From Marinifilum sp965230805 (GTDB lineage Bacteria; Bacteroidota; Bacteroidia; Bacteroidales; Marinifilaceae), in the NCBI RefSeq assembly GCF_965230805.1, contig NZ_OZ246019.1:3162001-3226000 (forward strand): a DNA stretch of 64,000 bases. Direction: 5' to 3'. Positions within the stretch are counted from its first letter, which is position 1. The number at the start of each line of letters is the position of its first letter. Made by a program: the position numbers and the translations under genes. The notes under the pieces were generated by a model. That model was not told the DNA's origin. It saw only the letters and a list, made by a program, of their open reading frames with translations, and made no database searches. Below, in pieces: positions 34,601 through 44,400 of this stretch.

Positions 34601-36168
34601 AAGTCAATTTTCCCGGCAAAATCAAATCCTATATTTGGGTCTTCAATAGATATCTTTCCATCGAATTGCGATTTAGAGAAAAAACCATTCAATGAAAGAT
34701 TTTCATATTCGTAATCGTAAAACTCTACTTTACTGATATTTCCTTTCATCACACCCTGCGTTGTACTTTTTGAGCTAAAGCCACCTACAGAAACATTCAA
34801 GGAGATGTTGCCAACTTTTTCCTGCTCGATAAGCCCACCTAAATTAAAATCATAGCTTCTTAAATCCCCATTAAAATCAAGCCTGTTGTTTACTTTATTT
34901 GGCTTAAAAAGTATATCCGTTTTAATATTTCCTAAATCAGTATCAAAGTTTCCATAAAACACAAAATCATTAACAAATCCATTAAATTTCCCTTTGTATT
35001 TAATCAATCCTAAATTCTTAAAATAATCCGGAAGGTTAAAGTGTTCTTTGGAATAGCCAGGAATATATACCTTCTCAATATCCGATATACTGGTAGTTAA
35101 CTCTTTAAAATCAGCCTCGAGATATGAATCGTGCAGATAAGGTAAACCATTCATATAGAATTTGCCTTTTAAAGTAGTATTGTTGCCATAAACGATATCA
35201 ATATCACGTCCTCTTAAATCATAAATTGTACCGTATAATTTACCCGATAAATAACCTGTTTCCCTAAAGCCTAGCAATTCCTCGTTAAAATAAGCAAGAT
35301 CCAAAAAGCTAATGCGCGAGGATTGTAAAAGAAAATTAAGTTGCATTTTTTTGGTAAACTTAGCCCAATATCCCTGATGAGGTTCATAATTAAAAAAGAG
35401 ATGCTCAGCTATTAGTTTGCTATGTTCCGAAACAATTGTAACATCAGAAAACCCCCATTGATGATTTGTAAACCAGTTTTTTGCATTAAAATCCTTTAAC
35501 ACAAAGCCTGATTTTTCTTTACAGCTAAGATGTTGAATAAAGTATCCAACAGAATCATTTTCTACCTTAATGTCACGAGCCTGAATGTTTAAATCTGTAA
35601 CGTGAATGTCATCGTAGTTCATTCCAAAGGTTTGAGGCACATAGTCAGCGGTTTTGTAACCAAAACTGGAATTCTTCATATCAACATTTGCTAGCGTAAC
35701 ATTCCACGATTTTTGGGTAGAATCAAGCTCTGAAGAGGAATTTCCATTTGATAATGAATCCAGAAAAGCTTCAATGTTTAAGATTTTATTTTCGTCTTCG
35801 TAAAGATTGATAAAAGTTTTGGAGAGTGTTAATTTATTAAGGTAAAGTTCTTTTTTATTGATATTAAAGGAATCTATTTTTGCCTTTAAATGATCAATGT
35901 ATATTAATGTGTCTTTTCGGTAATCCTCAATATATAATCCTTTTAATATAATACTTTTAAAAGGAGAGATATTTACCCCTTCGATACGAATAGGCGTATG
36001 GGTTTGCTCAGATAAATAATTGGCAATTTTTCTGCTTACATGAGTTTGAACCGTACTGCTTAAGAATAGCAAATACATGATGCAGGGAATCATAATGATA
36101 ACCACAAATGTCCAAATTGATATTTTGAAGAATTTTTTAATAATTTTGCCGTTTTGTGAGTTGCACAA
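31681..36168 (-). CDS. TamB-like translocation/assembly module protein
   Basis: A 1495-residue AsmA-like protein with one N-terminal membrane anchor (WTFVVIIMIPCIMYLLF), a very long beta-rich periplasmic region (about 60-1150), and the TamB C-terminal domain (about 1150-1450; VDIDAMYNVKTTLYDLL, FNIAFPTLDQQTQSIL, LSTQVFDDKVTINGNVG). Such proteins bridge inner and outer membranes and move lipids or help insert outer-membrane proteins. No ATG occurs before residue 25; the frame begins at a TTG at 36168, which overlaps a promoter-like TAAGTTTG, so the true start may be a rare codon slightly downstream. It is divergent from tsaD. Confidence 0.9.
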   Translation of the reverse strand: MCNSQNGKIIKKFFKISIWTFVVIIMIPCIMYLLFLSSTVQTHVSRKIANYLSEQTHTPIRIEGVNISPFKSIILKGLYIEDYRKDTLIYIDHLKAKIDSFNINKKELYLNKLTLSKTFINLYEDENKILNIEAFLDSLSNGNSSSELDSTQKSWNVTLANVDMKNSSFGYKTADYVPQTFGMNYDDIHVTDLNIQARDIKVENDSVGYFIQHLSCKEKSGFVLKDFNAKNWFTNHQWGFSDVTIVSEHSKLIAEHLFFNYEPHQGYWAKFTKKMQLNFLLQSSRISFLDLAYFNEELLGFRETGYLSGKLYGTIYDLRGRDIDIVYGNNTTLKGKFYMNGLPYLHDSYLEADFKELTTSISDIEKVYIPGYSKEHFNLPDYFKNLGLIKYKGKFNGFVNDFVFYGNFDTDLGNIKTDILFKPNKVNNRLDFNGDLRSYDFNLGGLIEQEKVGNISLNVSVGGFSSKSTTQGVMKGNISKVEFYDYEYENLSLNGFFSKSQFDGKISIEDPNIGFDFAGKIDFSQEIPTVNFSSHLYHAKLFPLHLNTKDQKAELSLSVNANFTGSGFDNANGIIEINNTKYKNSLGNFLLNKFTINAFTSPQFKRIILNSDVSDAKVEGNYEVVKLVSSIANLAYYYLPAYAPNQEYVKTDSTNNFKFQLKLKDTEPITSVLFPDFSIAPETNLKGEISAINRTLNIHFDTPKLMLEGKSFDELKIDLSADSEKLILKGRTNKFIFSDQLGLYNLSQKITAQKNKVQLDVLWNNWDQVTYSGSLSAKAEVEKSKESGNAKWNINLLPSTIIMADSIWSIPESKIIIDSTSYEINDFKIARENQFFGLDGKISSQPKDSVNFKIHNISLQNLNDLTREQNIGINGTVKGYVQISDFYGDRLSNSNVMIEDLVLNNDTLGNLFVISDWDKYQKKLNFSSFTDFSSHKELDLKGDYFPNSDSLNMDIKINKMRMELLNPYLQENISGIKGNASGSVHIEGHTDDLKSYGKLKFDKTEFSINDLKTSYYCNDSISITPGELRFENFKISDKNKQEAILFGTISHEQFNNFNLDLSVNTLNFNILDTKESDNELFYGEAYVTGITHLYGPVYDLEIEIRAKTDKNTRVYVPINNNGDIQESNFITFVNTNRTEQSPNEEEYKIDLSGIRMNCDLEITPETDIQIIFDSQIGDVLKAKGNGNLKLEIDTKGEFKIFGDYTIQKGSYLFTLQNVINKKFDLANGGNIKWAGDPYNATVNIDAMYNVKTTLYDLLLNTPYVDISRKIPVQCKMNLSQNLENPIIKFNIAFPTLDQQTQSILEGLFSTEDETNKQILSLLVLNRFYTPEYLRSTDPDFENKNSSYAVGVTTSELLSNQLSNWLSQISNDFDIGVSYRPGDNLTSDEIQVALSTQVFDDKVTINGNVGTSNSQERANDIVGDVDVNIKLDKKGKLQLKAFTRSNEYLVYEESRNTQGIGIFYKEDFNTFSGLLKKYLSFLQGNKNKEIKKDSSK

Positions 36169-36199
36169 ACTTAGCTAAAAAGAAGAAAAAAGTAACAAA
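36166..36199 (-). promoter_or_regulatory. Candidate promoter for the TamB-like gene
   Basis: On the minus strand, TTTG, a 22-base spacer and TAAGTTTG (36173-36166) resemble the -33/-7 boxes. The -7 box overlaps the annotated TTG codon, which is odd: either the box is fortuitous or translation begins later. Confidence 0.3.
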
Positions 36200-36284
36200 G
36201 CTAATGAGCGATTAAAGAGAATTTTGATTTTTTTAACGAATCAAGTTCAATATCTATATAAAAGCTCGCTATAACTGGATAAAG

Positions 36285-37307
36285 ATGAGTATTACTATTC
36301 TTGGAATTGAATCATCATGTGATGATACTTCCGCATCAATATTAAAGGATGGAGTTATTTATTCCAATATTATTGCAAACCAAACCGTACACATGGATTA
36401 TGGTGGCGTAGTGCCTGAATTGGCCTCGCGTGCTCATCAGCAGAATATTATTCCTGTTGTGCACCAAGCGATGGATAAAGCAGGTGTTACCGCCAACGAA
36501 ATTGATGCAGTCGCTTTTACTCGAGGTCCGGGTTTATTGGGATCTTTAATGGTGGGAACATCATTTGCCAAAGGATTTGCATTGGCTAAAAATATTCCAT
36601 TGATTGAAGTAAATCACTTGCAAGCCCACATACTAGCCCATTTTATTGATGATTTAAAAAACAAATACGAGCATCCTGAATTTCCATTTTTGGCTCTCCT
36701 TGTTTCAGGGGGTAATTCGCAAATCATTGTGGTAAAAGATCATCTGGAAATGGAAGTTATTGGAGAAACCATTGATGATGCTGCCGGCGAAGCTTTCGAC
36801 AAGTGTGCTAAAGTTATGGGATTACCTTACCCGGGAGGTCCAATTATCGACAAAAATGCAAAACAAGGAAATCCGCATGCTTTTGAGTTTAGTAAACCTA
36901 AAATTAAAGGCTTGGATTACAGTTTTAGTGGATTAAAAACTTCATTCCTGTATTTTATTCGCGATAGAGTGAAAGAGAATCCAAACTTTATTCAGGAGAA
37001 TATGAATGATTTATGTGCTTCCTTACAGCACACTATTGTTGATATATTAATGAATAAGGTAAAGAGAGCAGCAAGAGAAACAGGAATAAATGAGGTTGCA
37101 ATAGCCGGAGGTGTTTCGGCTAATTCGGGTTTGCAAAATGCCTTACACCAATCGGCAGCCAAATACAATTGGAAAGTTTATGTGCCTCAATTGGGATACT
37201 CTCTTGATAATGCTGCAATGATTGCCATTACAGGATACTTTAAATACTTAAAGAAAGAATTTGTAGGGCAGGATACGGCTCCATTTGCCAGAATGACAAT
37301 TAAATAA
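36285..37307 (+). CDS. tsaD: tRNA N6-adenosine threonylcarbamoyltransferase
   Basis: A 340-residue member of the Kae1/TsaD/YgjD family that, with TsaB and TsaE, attaches threonylcarbamoyl to A37 of tRNAs reading ANN codons. Visible family features are ILGIESSCDDTSAS at the N-terminus, the metal-binding His pair in VNHLQAHILAHF, LLVSGGNSQII, the DDAAGEAFDKCAKVMGLPYPGGP nucleotide site, and the late SLDNAAMIAITG block with the third metal ligand Asp. Length is normal. A divergent partner to the TamB-like gene. Confidence 0.98.
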   Translation: MSITILGIESSCDDTSASILKDGVIYSNIIANQTVHMDYGGVVPELASRAHQQNIIPVVHQAMDKAGVTANEIDAVAFTRGPGLLGSLMVGTSFAKGFALAKNIPLIEVNHLQAHILAHFIDDLKNKYEHPEFPFLALLVSGGNSQIIVVKDHLEMEVIGETIDDAAGEAFDKCAKVMGLPYPGGPIIDKNAKQGNPHAFEFSKPKIKGLDYSFSGLKTSFLYFIRDRVKENPNFIQENMNDLCASLQHTIVDILMNKVKRAARETGINEVAIAGGVSANSGLQNALHQSAAKYNWKVYVPQLGYSLDNAAMIAITGYFKYLKKEFVGQDTAPFARMTIK

Positions 37308-37550
37308 AGTGGGTTTAAATTGCATTTGGTAAACTATTTAGTTTTACCACTTATATCGGTTTTAAAACAAAAGTTTGAATTTATGCCCGCTTAAAGCTGC
37401 AAGTTGTAGAGGCGATTTTACACTTGTCTAATGCAATTTGTCAAGAATGAACAGCTGAGTTATATATCATTCGTTTCGATTTAAAATTGGGATGCAAGCC
37501 TTAATTTAAACACAAACCTTCTGTAATGCCTATATCTGTTAGTTCGTTTT

Positions 37551-37912
37551 GCTACAGGAGGGTAATTTAGGCTACAGGCGACTTCTTTCTGCTACAGGAG
37601 GGTGTTTTTTACTACAGGCGCCTCCTTTTCGCTACAGGAGGGTAATTTCGGCTACAGGCGACTTATTTTTACTACAGGAGGTGTAAATTCGGCTACAGGC
37701 GACTTATTTTCGCTACAGACGTATCAAATATCGCTACAGGAATACCTAAATTGGCTACAGGCGATATATTTTGGCTACAGGCGTGTAAAAACGGATGAAA
37801 GCCCTACAACTGTTGATTTGTTTTCTAACTGTAAGGTTAAACTTGCTAACTGGAGGGTAATCTATCTAACTGGAGCCTGAATTTTTCCAACTGGAGGGGT
37901 GTTTTATCTAAC
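37551..37912 (+). repeat. 20-bp-period CAG-anchored array 2 (about 18 units)
   Basis: Units GCTACAGG... start at 37551, 37571, 37591, 37611, 37631, 37651, 37671, 37692, 37712, 37733, 37754 and 37774. In the first eight the base after GG alternates strictly A, C, A, C, making a 40-bp superunit (GCTACAGGAGGGTAATTTNG then GCTACAGGCGACTTNTTTTN). After one degenerate unit near 37803 the motif changes to CTAACTGGAGG at 37825, 37845, 37866, 37887 and 37908, still 20-21 bases apart. The last unit overlaps the stop codon of the minus-strand gene at 37908. An open frame across it is accidental because the period is not a multiple of 3. The 37308-37550 stretch before it holds only a weak hairpin after tsaD. 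Confidence 0.92.
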
Positions 37913-38354
37913 TCTCATATATATTCAGATAGCTTTTCAGAACAGAAATGGATTGATCATTAAAATGATCTAAACTAAGAATTAATTCTTCTTTATTTTT
38001 CAATTTAAAAATCAAGTTGTGATTTTGGATTTTAATGTCATGTATGTCCTTAAGATAAACCTTTATTTCCTTTGATCTCCAACCGATTTTATACTTTAGT
38101 TTTCTAGAGTTGATGATGAGATACTCTTTGGGATAAAGAAATTTACAACCTAGCAATAAACCCATAAAATAGAATGCCATAATGGCAAGAGCAAAAATCA
38201 GGTAATTGCCAAGAGGAATGAAACTAAAATAATGGTTAAAAACATATAGCAAGACTGCCGAAATCAAAAAAGCAATTGCCAATGCAAGTTGTTTTGCCTT
38301 GGTTTCGTTATTGTTTATTTTATGATCCCTTATGTCGAATTCGAATTGGAGCAT
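37908..38354 (-). CDS. Small membrane protein with a PH-like C-terminal domain
   Basis: A 148-residue protein. Two membrane helices lie at about residues 22-42 and 48-72 (AIAFLISAVLLYVFNHYFSF, YLIFALAIMAFYFMGLLLG). The C-terminal 75 residues form a beta-rich domain (EYLIINSRKLKYKIGWRSKEI, VYLKDIHDIKIQNHNLIFKL) ending in a helix, like bacterial PH-domain membrane proteins. Its stop codon falls inside the last unit of array 2. Function unknown. It is 84 bases downstream of cheB on the same strand and may be read with that operon. Confidence 0.8.
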   Translation of the reverse strand: MLQFEFDIRDHKINNNETKAKQLALAIAFLISAVLLYVFNHYFSFIPLGNYLIFALAIMAFYFMGLLLGCKFLYPKEYLIINSRKLKYKIGWRSKEIKVYLKDIHDIKIQNHNLIFKLKNKEELILSLDHFNDQSISVLKSYLNIYES

Positions 38355-38438
38355 CGCTATTTAGTTTAGAACCATCGTAAAGTTACTAAATAACGTGATT
38401 TCGACCTAAAATTCCCTCCTCAGAAGTTTTGTTTGCGA

Positions 38439-39005
38439 TTACATTTTAGCTGATAGTTCAATAATTTTAGCAGCGATTTGGTCAAGTTCAAGAACATAGT
38501 CTACTTTTGTCTGTTTCAAAGCCGACATAGGCATTATGGAAGCGATTGCATTTTCGGGGTTTTCAACCATTGTAATGCCACCATATTTTTTAATTGTTTT
38601 TAAACCATAAGTGCCATCCTGATTGAGTCCACTAAGAATAACACCTATAACTCCACTATTAAAAGACCATGCAGCCGATTCAAACAGTACGTCGATTGAG
38701 GGACGGGAGTGGTGTACTTTAGTATCGGCAGAGAAGGAGATTGAGGCATCATTATCGATAAGCATGTGATAGTTTGGAGGCGCAAAATAGACATTACCAG
38801 CTGTAATTACCTCTTTTTCTTCGGCCTCCTTAACATTCAGCTTGCTGATGTTATTCAAAAAGTCGATAAATGAATCGTTGTTATGGTCGCCAATGTGTAA
38901 CACAACCAGTACTGGTAATATAAAATCCTTAGGAAAGGAAGGGATAATAATTTTTAAAGCTTCCAAACCCCCATAAGAAGTGCCTATAACCAATACCTTG
39001 TCCAT
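38439..39005 (-). CDS. cheB: CheB-type protein-glutamate methylesterase (catalytic domain only)
   Basis: A 188-residue stand-alone CheB methylesterase domain with no receiver. The nucleophile Ser is in VIGTSYGGLEAL, His in LVVLHIGDH and Asp in VILSGLNQDGTYGL, the full catalytic triad. The family removes methyl groups from glutamates on receptors. The start at 39005 overlaps the last base of the cheR stop (TAATG), so translation is coupled; a longer frame to 39104 lies inside cheR. There is no chemotaxis receptor or CheA nearby, only two hybrid kinases upstream, so it probably belongs to a non-flagellar signalling module. Confidence 0.92.
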   Translation of the reverse strand: MDKVLVIGTSYGGLEALKIIIPSFPKDFILPVLVVLHIGDHNNDSFIDFLNNISKLNVKEAEEKEVITAGNVYFAPPNYHMLIDNDASISFSADTKVHHSRPSIDVLFESAAWSFNSGVIGVILSGLNQDGTYGLKTIKKYGGITMVENPENAIASIMPMSALKQTKVDYVLELDQIAAKIIELSAKM

Positions 39006-39847
39006 TAACCAATTTTCTTTTTGAATATTTTCTGTTTTGCATCGATAGCAATAAAATGGTTCTCGTATTGGGTAAATCGGAGCGATTCTTTCGAACCCAG
39101 GCAAAGATGACCACTGTATATCAAACTTTCACAGAAAAGATTGATCACTTTATTTTGTAACTCTCTATTAAAATAGATCAAGACATTTCTGCAAAGAATC
39201 AGGTTTACTTCGGCAAAAACATGATCGGTTACCAAATTGTGATCGGCAAAAACTATGCGTTTCGCAAGTGACTGATCAAACTTAATCGATCCGTATTTTA
39301 AAGTATAATAGTCTGAAAGTTGACCTTTTCCGCCTGAATTAATATAGTTTCTATGGTATGTTTCCAAGTCCTGTGTTTGATAGATTCCATGTTTGGCAAT
39401 TTCAAGAACTTTACGATTGAAGTCTGTAGCATATACCTGACATCTGTCCAGTAAACCTTCCTCCTTTAAAAGAATAGCCAACGAATACACTTCCTCACCG
39501 GTTGAGCATCCTGCATGCCAGATTTTTATAAAAGGGTATGTTTTTAAGCTTGGAATAACATTTTTGCGAAAGGATTTGTAAAAATCCGGATCACGAAACA
39601 TCTCGGTTACATTAATCGATAAGTCTTCGAGCAAATCAATAAAGAAATCCTGATCCCTCAAAACTTTTTCCTGCATTTGGGATATAGATGCAAAACGCCC
39701 AACAGACATCCTGTGCACTAGTCTGCGCTTAACATGTGCTTTTGAATAGTTTCGAAAGTCATAACTGTATTTCTGATATACAGCTTCCAGAAACAAAGGA
39801 ATCTCAATGTCTATATTTTCAAGTTTTGAAGGCTTATTTTGCTTCAT
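39005..39847 (-). CDS. cheR: CheR-type protein-glutamate O-methyltransferase
   Basis: A 280-residue SAM-dependent methyltransferase. The N-terminal helical CheR_N domain (about 10-65; YQKYSYDFRNYSKAHVKRRL) is followed by the catalytic domain (about 80-275) with motif I IWHAGCSTGEEVYSLA, YATDFNRKVLE binding the adenosine, and CRNVLIYFN. It starts 3 bases after the hybrid kinase gene and overlaps cheB by one base. With CheB it would set the methylation state of a partner, perhaps the coiled-coil region of the 1252-residue kinase; that partner is inferred. Confidence 0.93.
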   Translation of the reverse strand: MKQNKPSKLENIDIEIPLFLEAVYQKYSYDFRNYSKAHVKRRLVHRMSVGRFASISQMQEKVLRDQDFFIDLLEDLSINVTEMFRDPDFYKSFRKNVIPSLKTYPFIKIWHAGCSTGEEVYSLAILLKEEGLLDRCQVYATDFNRKVLEIAKHGIYQTQDLETYHRNYINSGGKGQLSDYYTLKYGSIKFDQSLAKRIVFADHNLVTDHVFAEVNLILCRNVLIYFNRELQNKVINLFCESLIYSGHLCLGSKESLRFTQYENHFIAIDAKQKIFKKKIG

Positions 39848-39850
39848 ACG

Positions 39851-41443
39851 CTAGGCAATGCTTTTAGTAACTTGGCATAGTATTTTTCTTAGCGCATCCT
39901 CTTTAAAAGGCTTGCTGATAAATTCATTCATTCCAGCATCCAAACAGGTTTGTTTATCTTCAACAAATGCATTCGCTGTAAGAGCAATAATATATGCTTT
40001 GTCCAATTCAGGGTGATCTGCTTCGAAGTTTCTAATTTTTTGTGTTGCGTTTAATCCATCTAATACAGGCATTTGCATATCCATTAAAATCACCTGGTAG
40101 TTGTTCTTCTTCTGCATTTCAAAAGCTTCTAATCCATTTTTTGCGACATCGCATTTAAGTCCCATATGGCGCAAAGTTAGTATGGCTACTTTCTGGTTAA
40201 TAGGGTTGTCCTCAGCAACTAGAATAGATAATTGCTTAGGAATTTCCAGATTTTCATTATTAAACATATCTGTCACTTTGTCTTTGTATCCAAATTTTAA
40301 TTCAAACATAAACTCCGACCCAACATCGGGTTCACTTTCAAGATTAATTTTACCACCCATTAGTTTGGTTAAATTCTTCGAGATGGCTAAACCTAAACCT
40401 GTACCTCCATACTGGCGTGTTGTTGAGCTATCCGATTGAGTAAACTCTTTAAAAAGTTTTCTCTGAACGTCTTTCGAAATTCCAATTCCGGTATCTTTTA
40501 CCGAGAATAATAAAGATACATATTGATTGGTTTTCTCAAGACATTTTACCGACAATAAAACCGAGCCGGTATGCGTAAATTTTACTGCATTATTGGTTAG
40601 GTTCATTAATATTTGATTGAGTCTAAATGAGTCTCCTAATAAGTTCTCCGGAATGTTATCATCTAATTTAATTTTAAAATCTATTTTTTTCTCAACGGCT
40701 TTAAAATTAAGGAGGTGAAAGATGGTGTCTGTTAATTTTCTTAGATCAAATTCAATATTTTCTATTTCAATCTGTCCTGCTTCTATTTTCGAGTAGTCCA
40801 AAATGTCATTGATAATTTGTAACAGATTTTCCCCCGATGTAGTCATTACTTTTAGCATATCCTTTTGTTCCGCAGTCAATTCAGATTCCAGCAGCAATTG
40901 TGATAAACCAAGAATTCCGTTCATCGGAGAACGTATTTCGTGCGACATGTTGGCCAGGAATAGTGATTTTGCATTTGTGGCTTCTTCGGCTTTTTGTTTT
41001 TCCAGTATCAATTCCTCATTCTTTTTTTCAAGATATTTCAATAGGTTATTCAGGTCCTTTTTCTGACGGTACAAATCAAGAAAAACTTTTACTTTTCCTT
41101 GTAAAATTTCCGGGATAATAGGTTTTGGAATAAAATCAACAGCTCCTGTTTCTATTCCTTTAATAATATGCAAATCACTTTGATGAATCGCAGATACAAA
41201 AATCACCGGAAGGTATTTTGTTTTCTTTCGATGACGCATGAATTCTAAAGTTTCATAGCCATCCATCCCAGGCATTTGAACATCTAGAATGGCCATGGCG
41301 AATTCCTCTTTGAGCGTATGTTTTAAGGCGTTTTCACCAGATTCAGCTCTAACAAATTCAACATCAAAATCACTTAAAATCCTTTCTAAACTAACAAGGT
41401 TTTCAATTTTGTCATCTACGATTAATATTTTCTCTTTTTTCAT
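39851..41443 (-). CDS. Hybrid sensor kinase: receiver - histidine kinase - receiver
   Basis: A 530-residue soluble protein without membrane helices. The N-terminal receiver (1-125) has IVDD and phospho-acceptor Asp54 in AILDVQMPGMDG. A coiled-coil linker (125-160) leads to HisKA with His168 in FLANMSHEIRSPMNG, then the HATPase (N box near NLTNNAVKFTHTG, G1 DTGIGIS, G2 GGTGLGLAISKNL). The C-terminal receiver (about 405-525) has VAEDNPINQK and Asp in ILMDMQMPVLDG. It probably receives phosphate from the upstream kinase and passes it on. Middle gene of an operon with spacing of 18 bases before and 3 after. Confidence 0.95.
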   Translation of the reverse strand: MKKEKILIVDDKIENLVSLERILSDFDVEFVRAESGENALKHTLKEEFAMAILDVQMPGMDGYETLEFMRHRKKTKYLPVIFVSAIHQSDLHIIKGIETGAVDFIPKPIIPEILQGKVKVFLDLYRQKKDLNNLLKYLEKKNEELILEKQKAEEATNAKSLFLANMSHEIRSPMNGILGLSQLLLESELTAEQKDMLKVMTTSGENLLQIINDILDYSKIEAGQIEIENIEFDLRKLTDTIFHLLNFKAVEKKIDFKIKLDDNIPENLLGDSFRLNQILMNLTNNAVKFTHTGSVLLSVKCLEKTNQYVSLLFSVKDTGIGISKDVQRKLFKEFTQSDSSTTRQYGGTGLGLAISKNLTKLMGGKINLESEPDVGSEFMFELKFGYKDKVTDMFNNENLEIPKQLSILVAEDNPINQKVAILTLRHMGLKCDVAKNGLEAFEMQKKNNYQVILMDMQMPVLDGLNATQKIRNFEADHPELDKAYIIALTANAFVEDKQTCLDAGMNEFISKPFKEDALRKILCQVTKSIA

Positions 41444-41461
41444 TTGCTAATTCTATTTTAG

Positions 41462-44400
41462 CTAGTTGTAAAGCCATATTTTTAACATCGAGAACAATTT
41501 ATTTTCGTCAATTGGTTTAGTTAGGTAATCATTTGCTCCGGAAGTAATGGCTTTCTGATAATCATCTTTCATGGCTTTAGCCGTTAAGCAAATAATAGGA
41601 ATGTCTTTAATTTCAGGAGTTTTTCTAATAACACTCATGGCTTCATAACCATCCATTTCCGGCATCATGATGTCCATTAAAACCAGATCGATGTTATTGT
41701 TTTCTTTCAGCATGTCAATGGCTATTTTTCCATTTTCTGCTTCGAGAACTTCCATTTCTTGATCTTCAAGAATTTTTCCTAAAGCAAATACATTTCGGAT
41801 CTCATCGTCAACTACCAATACTTTTTTACCCTTAAATATAGAGTTGTCAATTTCAGTAATTTTTAATTTTGGATTGTTTAATGCCGATGTAGCAACTTGG
41901 TGTAGGAATAAACTTACTTCATCCATTAATCTTTCATCGGATTTTATTCCTTTTAATATGATTGAGTTGGTATACTTGCTTAGTTCGCGATGTTCTTCTC
42001 GTGTCAATTCTTTTCCGGTATAAATAATGGTATTTGGAATCTTAATTTTCTTTTCGCTGAGAGTTTTCAACACTTGATTCCCCGTAATATCGGGTAAACC
42101 CAAATCAAGAATAATGCAATCGTATTTTTTATTTGAAATTAATTTAATAGCTTCTTTTCCAGTATCCGTTTGTTCAATCGTAGCATTTGTCGAAGTAAGA
42201 AGGCTATTAATAAGTTGTGTGGTTGCATCATCATCCTCAATTACCAAAATGTTTTGTGAGTCGGTTAATAGCTGAATTTTCATTTTATCAATTACCTGCG
42301 CAATGTTTGTGGCTTTAACAGTAGGCAATTCGTTGATATTGTGTTCGGTAAATCCTTCTATAGGATTGATAATGTGCATTGGCAGTTTGGAAGCATATGA
42401 GTGCAGTTTTAAAGGTTCCAGAACAGCTTCACCCTTTTCTATTAACAAATTTAATCCAACAATTATAGCCGAAGGCTGATGTGCTTCGATTAGTTGAATT
42501 GCATTTGGAATGTTATCTGCCACAAGGGCATGAAAGCTATTGTTATGTATCTCATAGTAAAGAGAAATTGCTTCTTCCTTATTGGGATGAATCAATACAA
42601 CGGTTGAACCCTGATGCGGAACATCTCGGTCGTCATCAATAAACTTAGGAAGTGTAACCGATTGATTTGCATTCTCGTGTATTGTCCACGCTTTTTCTTC
42701 TTGTGCAAGTGGGTTGTTTTTTTTCATCCTTTGATCAGAGTGTTTTACCGGCAGATAAAGAGTAAAGCTTGAACCTTTGTTTATTTTGCTTTCCAGGTGA
42801 ATTTCTCCCCCCAGCATTCTGGCCAATTCCTTAGAGATCGATAAGCCTAAACCAGTTCCGCCATATTTTCTGGAAGTACTTCCGTCAGCTTGCTGGAAGG
42901 CCTCAAAAATGGCTTCTTTCTTCTCGTCAGGAATTCCTACTCCTGTATCGATTACAGCAATAGAGCAAGTTTCCATTGCTTTAAGCTCATCTCTCCAAAA
43001 TTCTGAATCACCATTTGCCTTGTTCATGGAAACGGTAATGGACCCTTTCGTGGTAAATTTTAAGGCATTCGATAATAGGTTCTTTATAATTTGTTTTAAT
43101 CGAAGAGGATCCGTTTCGATAGAGTTAGGAAAATCGTCGGCAATGTTAACATTGAAATCCAGACCTTTCTTTTTAGCTTGGTGTTTAAAATCCATTAGAA
43201 TTTCATTCTTAACATTTAATGGGGTCACGTTTTCTATTTCAACTGTCATTTTTCCAGCTTCAATTTTCGACAAGTCGAGGATTTCATTGATCAATTGAAG
43301 TAAATCTTTTCCACTTTTATTAATGATCTGCGCAGACTCAACATCTTCCGGACTTAGGTTGCCTTTTTTATTTTTCGCCAAAATCCTTGATAGAATTAAC
43401 AAACTATTTAACGGGGTTCGCAATTCGTGAGACATGTTAGCCAGAAAATCTGATTTGTACTGACTAGCCTGTTCAAGTTCTTTTGCTTTAGTTTCTAATT
43501 TTTGGTGAGCAAGTGATAAACCTGTATTCTTTTGTTCTATTTCGTCCTTCTGAATTTCAAGCTGATTGGTTCTTTCTTCCAGTTCTTCGTTGGTAACTCT
43601 TAATTCCTCTTGCTGAACTTGAAGTTTCTTCTCGTTTTCGGTAAGTATGCTGGTTTGTTCGGCAAGTTCTTCATTGGCAACTCTCAACTCTTCTTGTTGC
43701 ACTTGCAATTCGCTTGCTTGTTCTTGGGTGGTTTTTAACAAGGTTTCCAGTCTGATACGAGCAATTGTTGAAGCAATTTTAACAGTAATGCTATCTTTTA
43801 CAGCTTTGATAAAGTCAATTTGGGTTTCTGAAAATACTTTAATTGCCGATAGTTCCATAACTCCCCAAAGCATGTCATTATATAATAATGGTACTAAAAC
43901 GATATTTTTTGGTAGCATTTCCCCTGTTCCAGAGAAAACTGAGAAATAATCAGAAGGAACGTCTTTTAGGTGAATAAATTTTTTACTTACAGCAGTTTGA
44001 CCTATCAAGCCATGTCCGGGTTTGATGTTTTTGTATTGATTTTTATCAGGAATGCCGAATGAGGCGGCTAATGTTAAAACCTGATTGTCTTCTTGATAAA
44101 TATAGATAGCTCCTAATTCAGCTTTCAAGAAAGTAGTCATGTAATCCAGCGATTTTCGTGCCACTTCATTCAAATCATGCTCTCCTTGCAGTTCATTGTT
44201 TAATTGGTTGACTCCTGATCGAAACCATAAGGTTTCATCATTTATTGTTTTTGATTGTTTTAGAGTCTTCACCATTTGATTTAATGAAATAGACAACTCA
44301 TCTTTTTTTGATTTGGGGAGGAGGCTAACGCTAAGGTCTCCATCGGCAATCTTTTTTGTATAGTTAACAACATTTTGAAAATCAGCTTGAATACTTTTAA

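Noticed and set aside
37602..37880. A 92-codon open frame across array 2, and a 61-codon one across array 1
   Set aside because: The 20-bp period shifts frame at every unit, so no repeated peptide results; the codons look random and there is no start signal.
37551..37912. CRISPR array
   Set aside because: The conserved part is only 7-10 bases, units are contiguous at 20 bp without unique spacers of 30 bases or more, and no cas gene is present.
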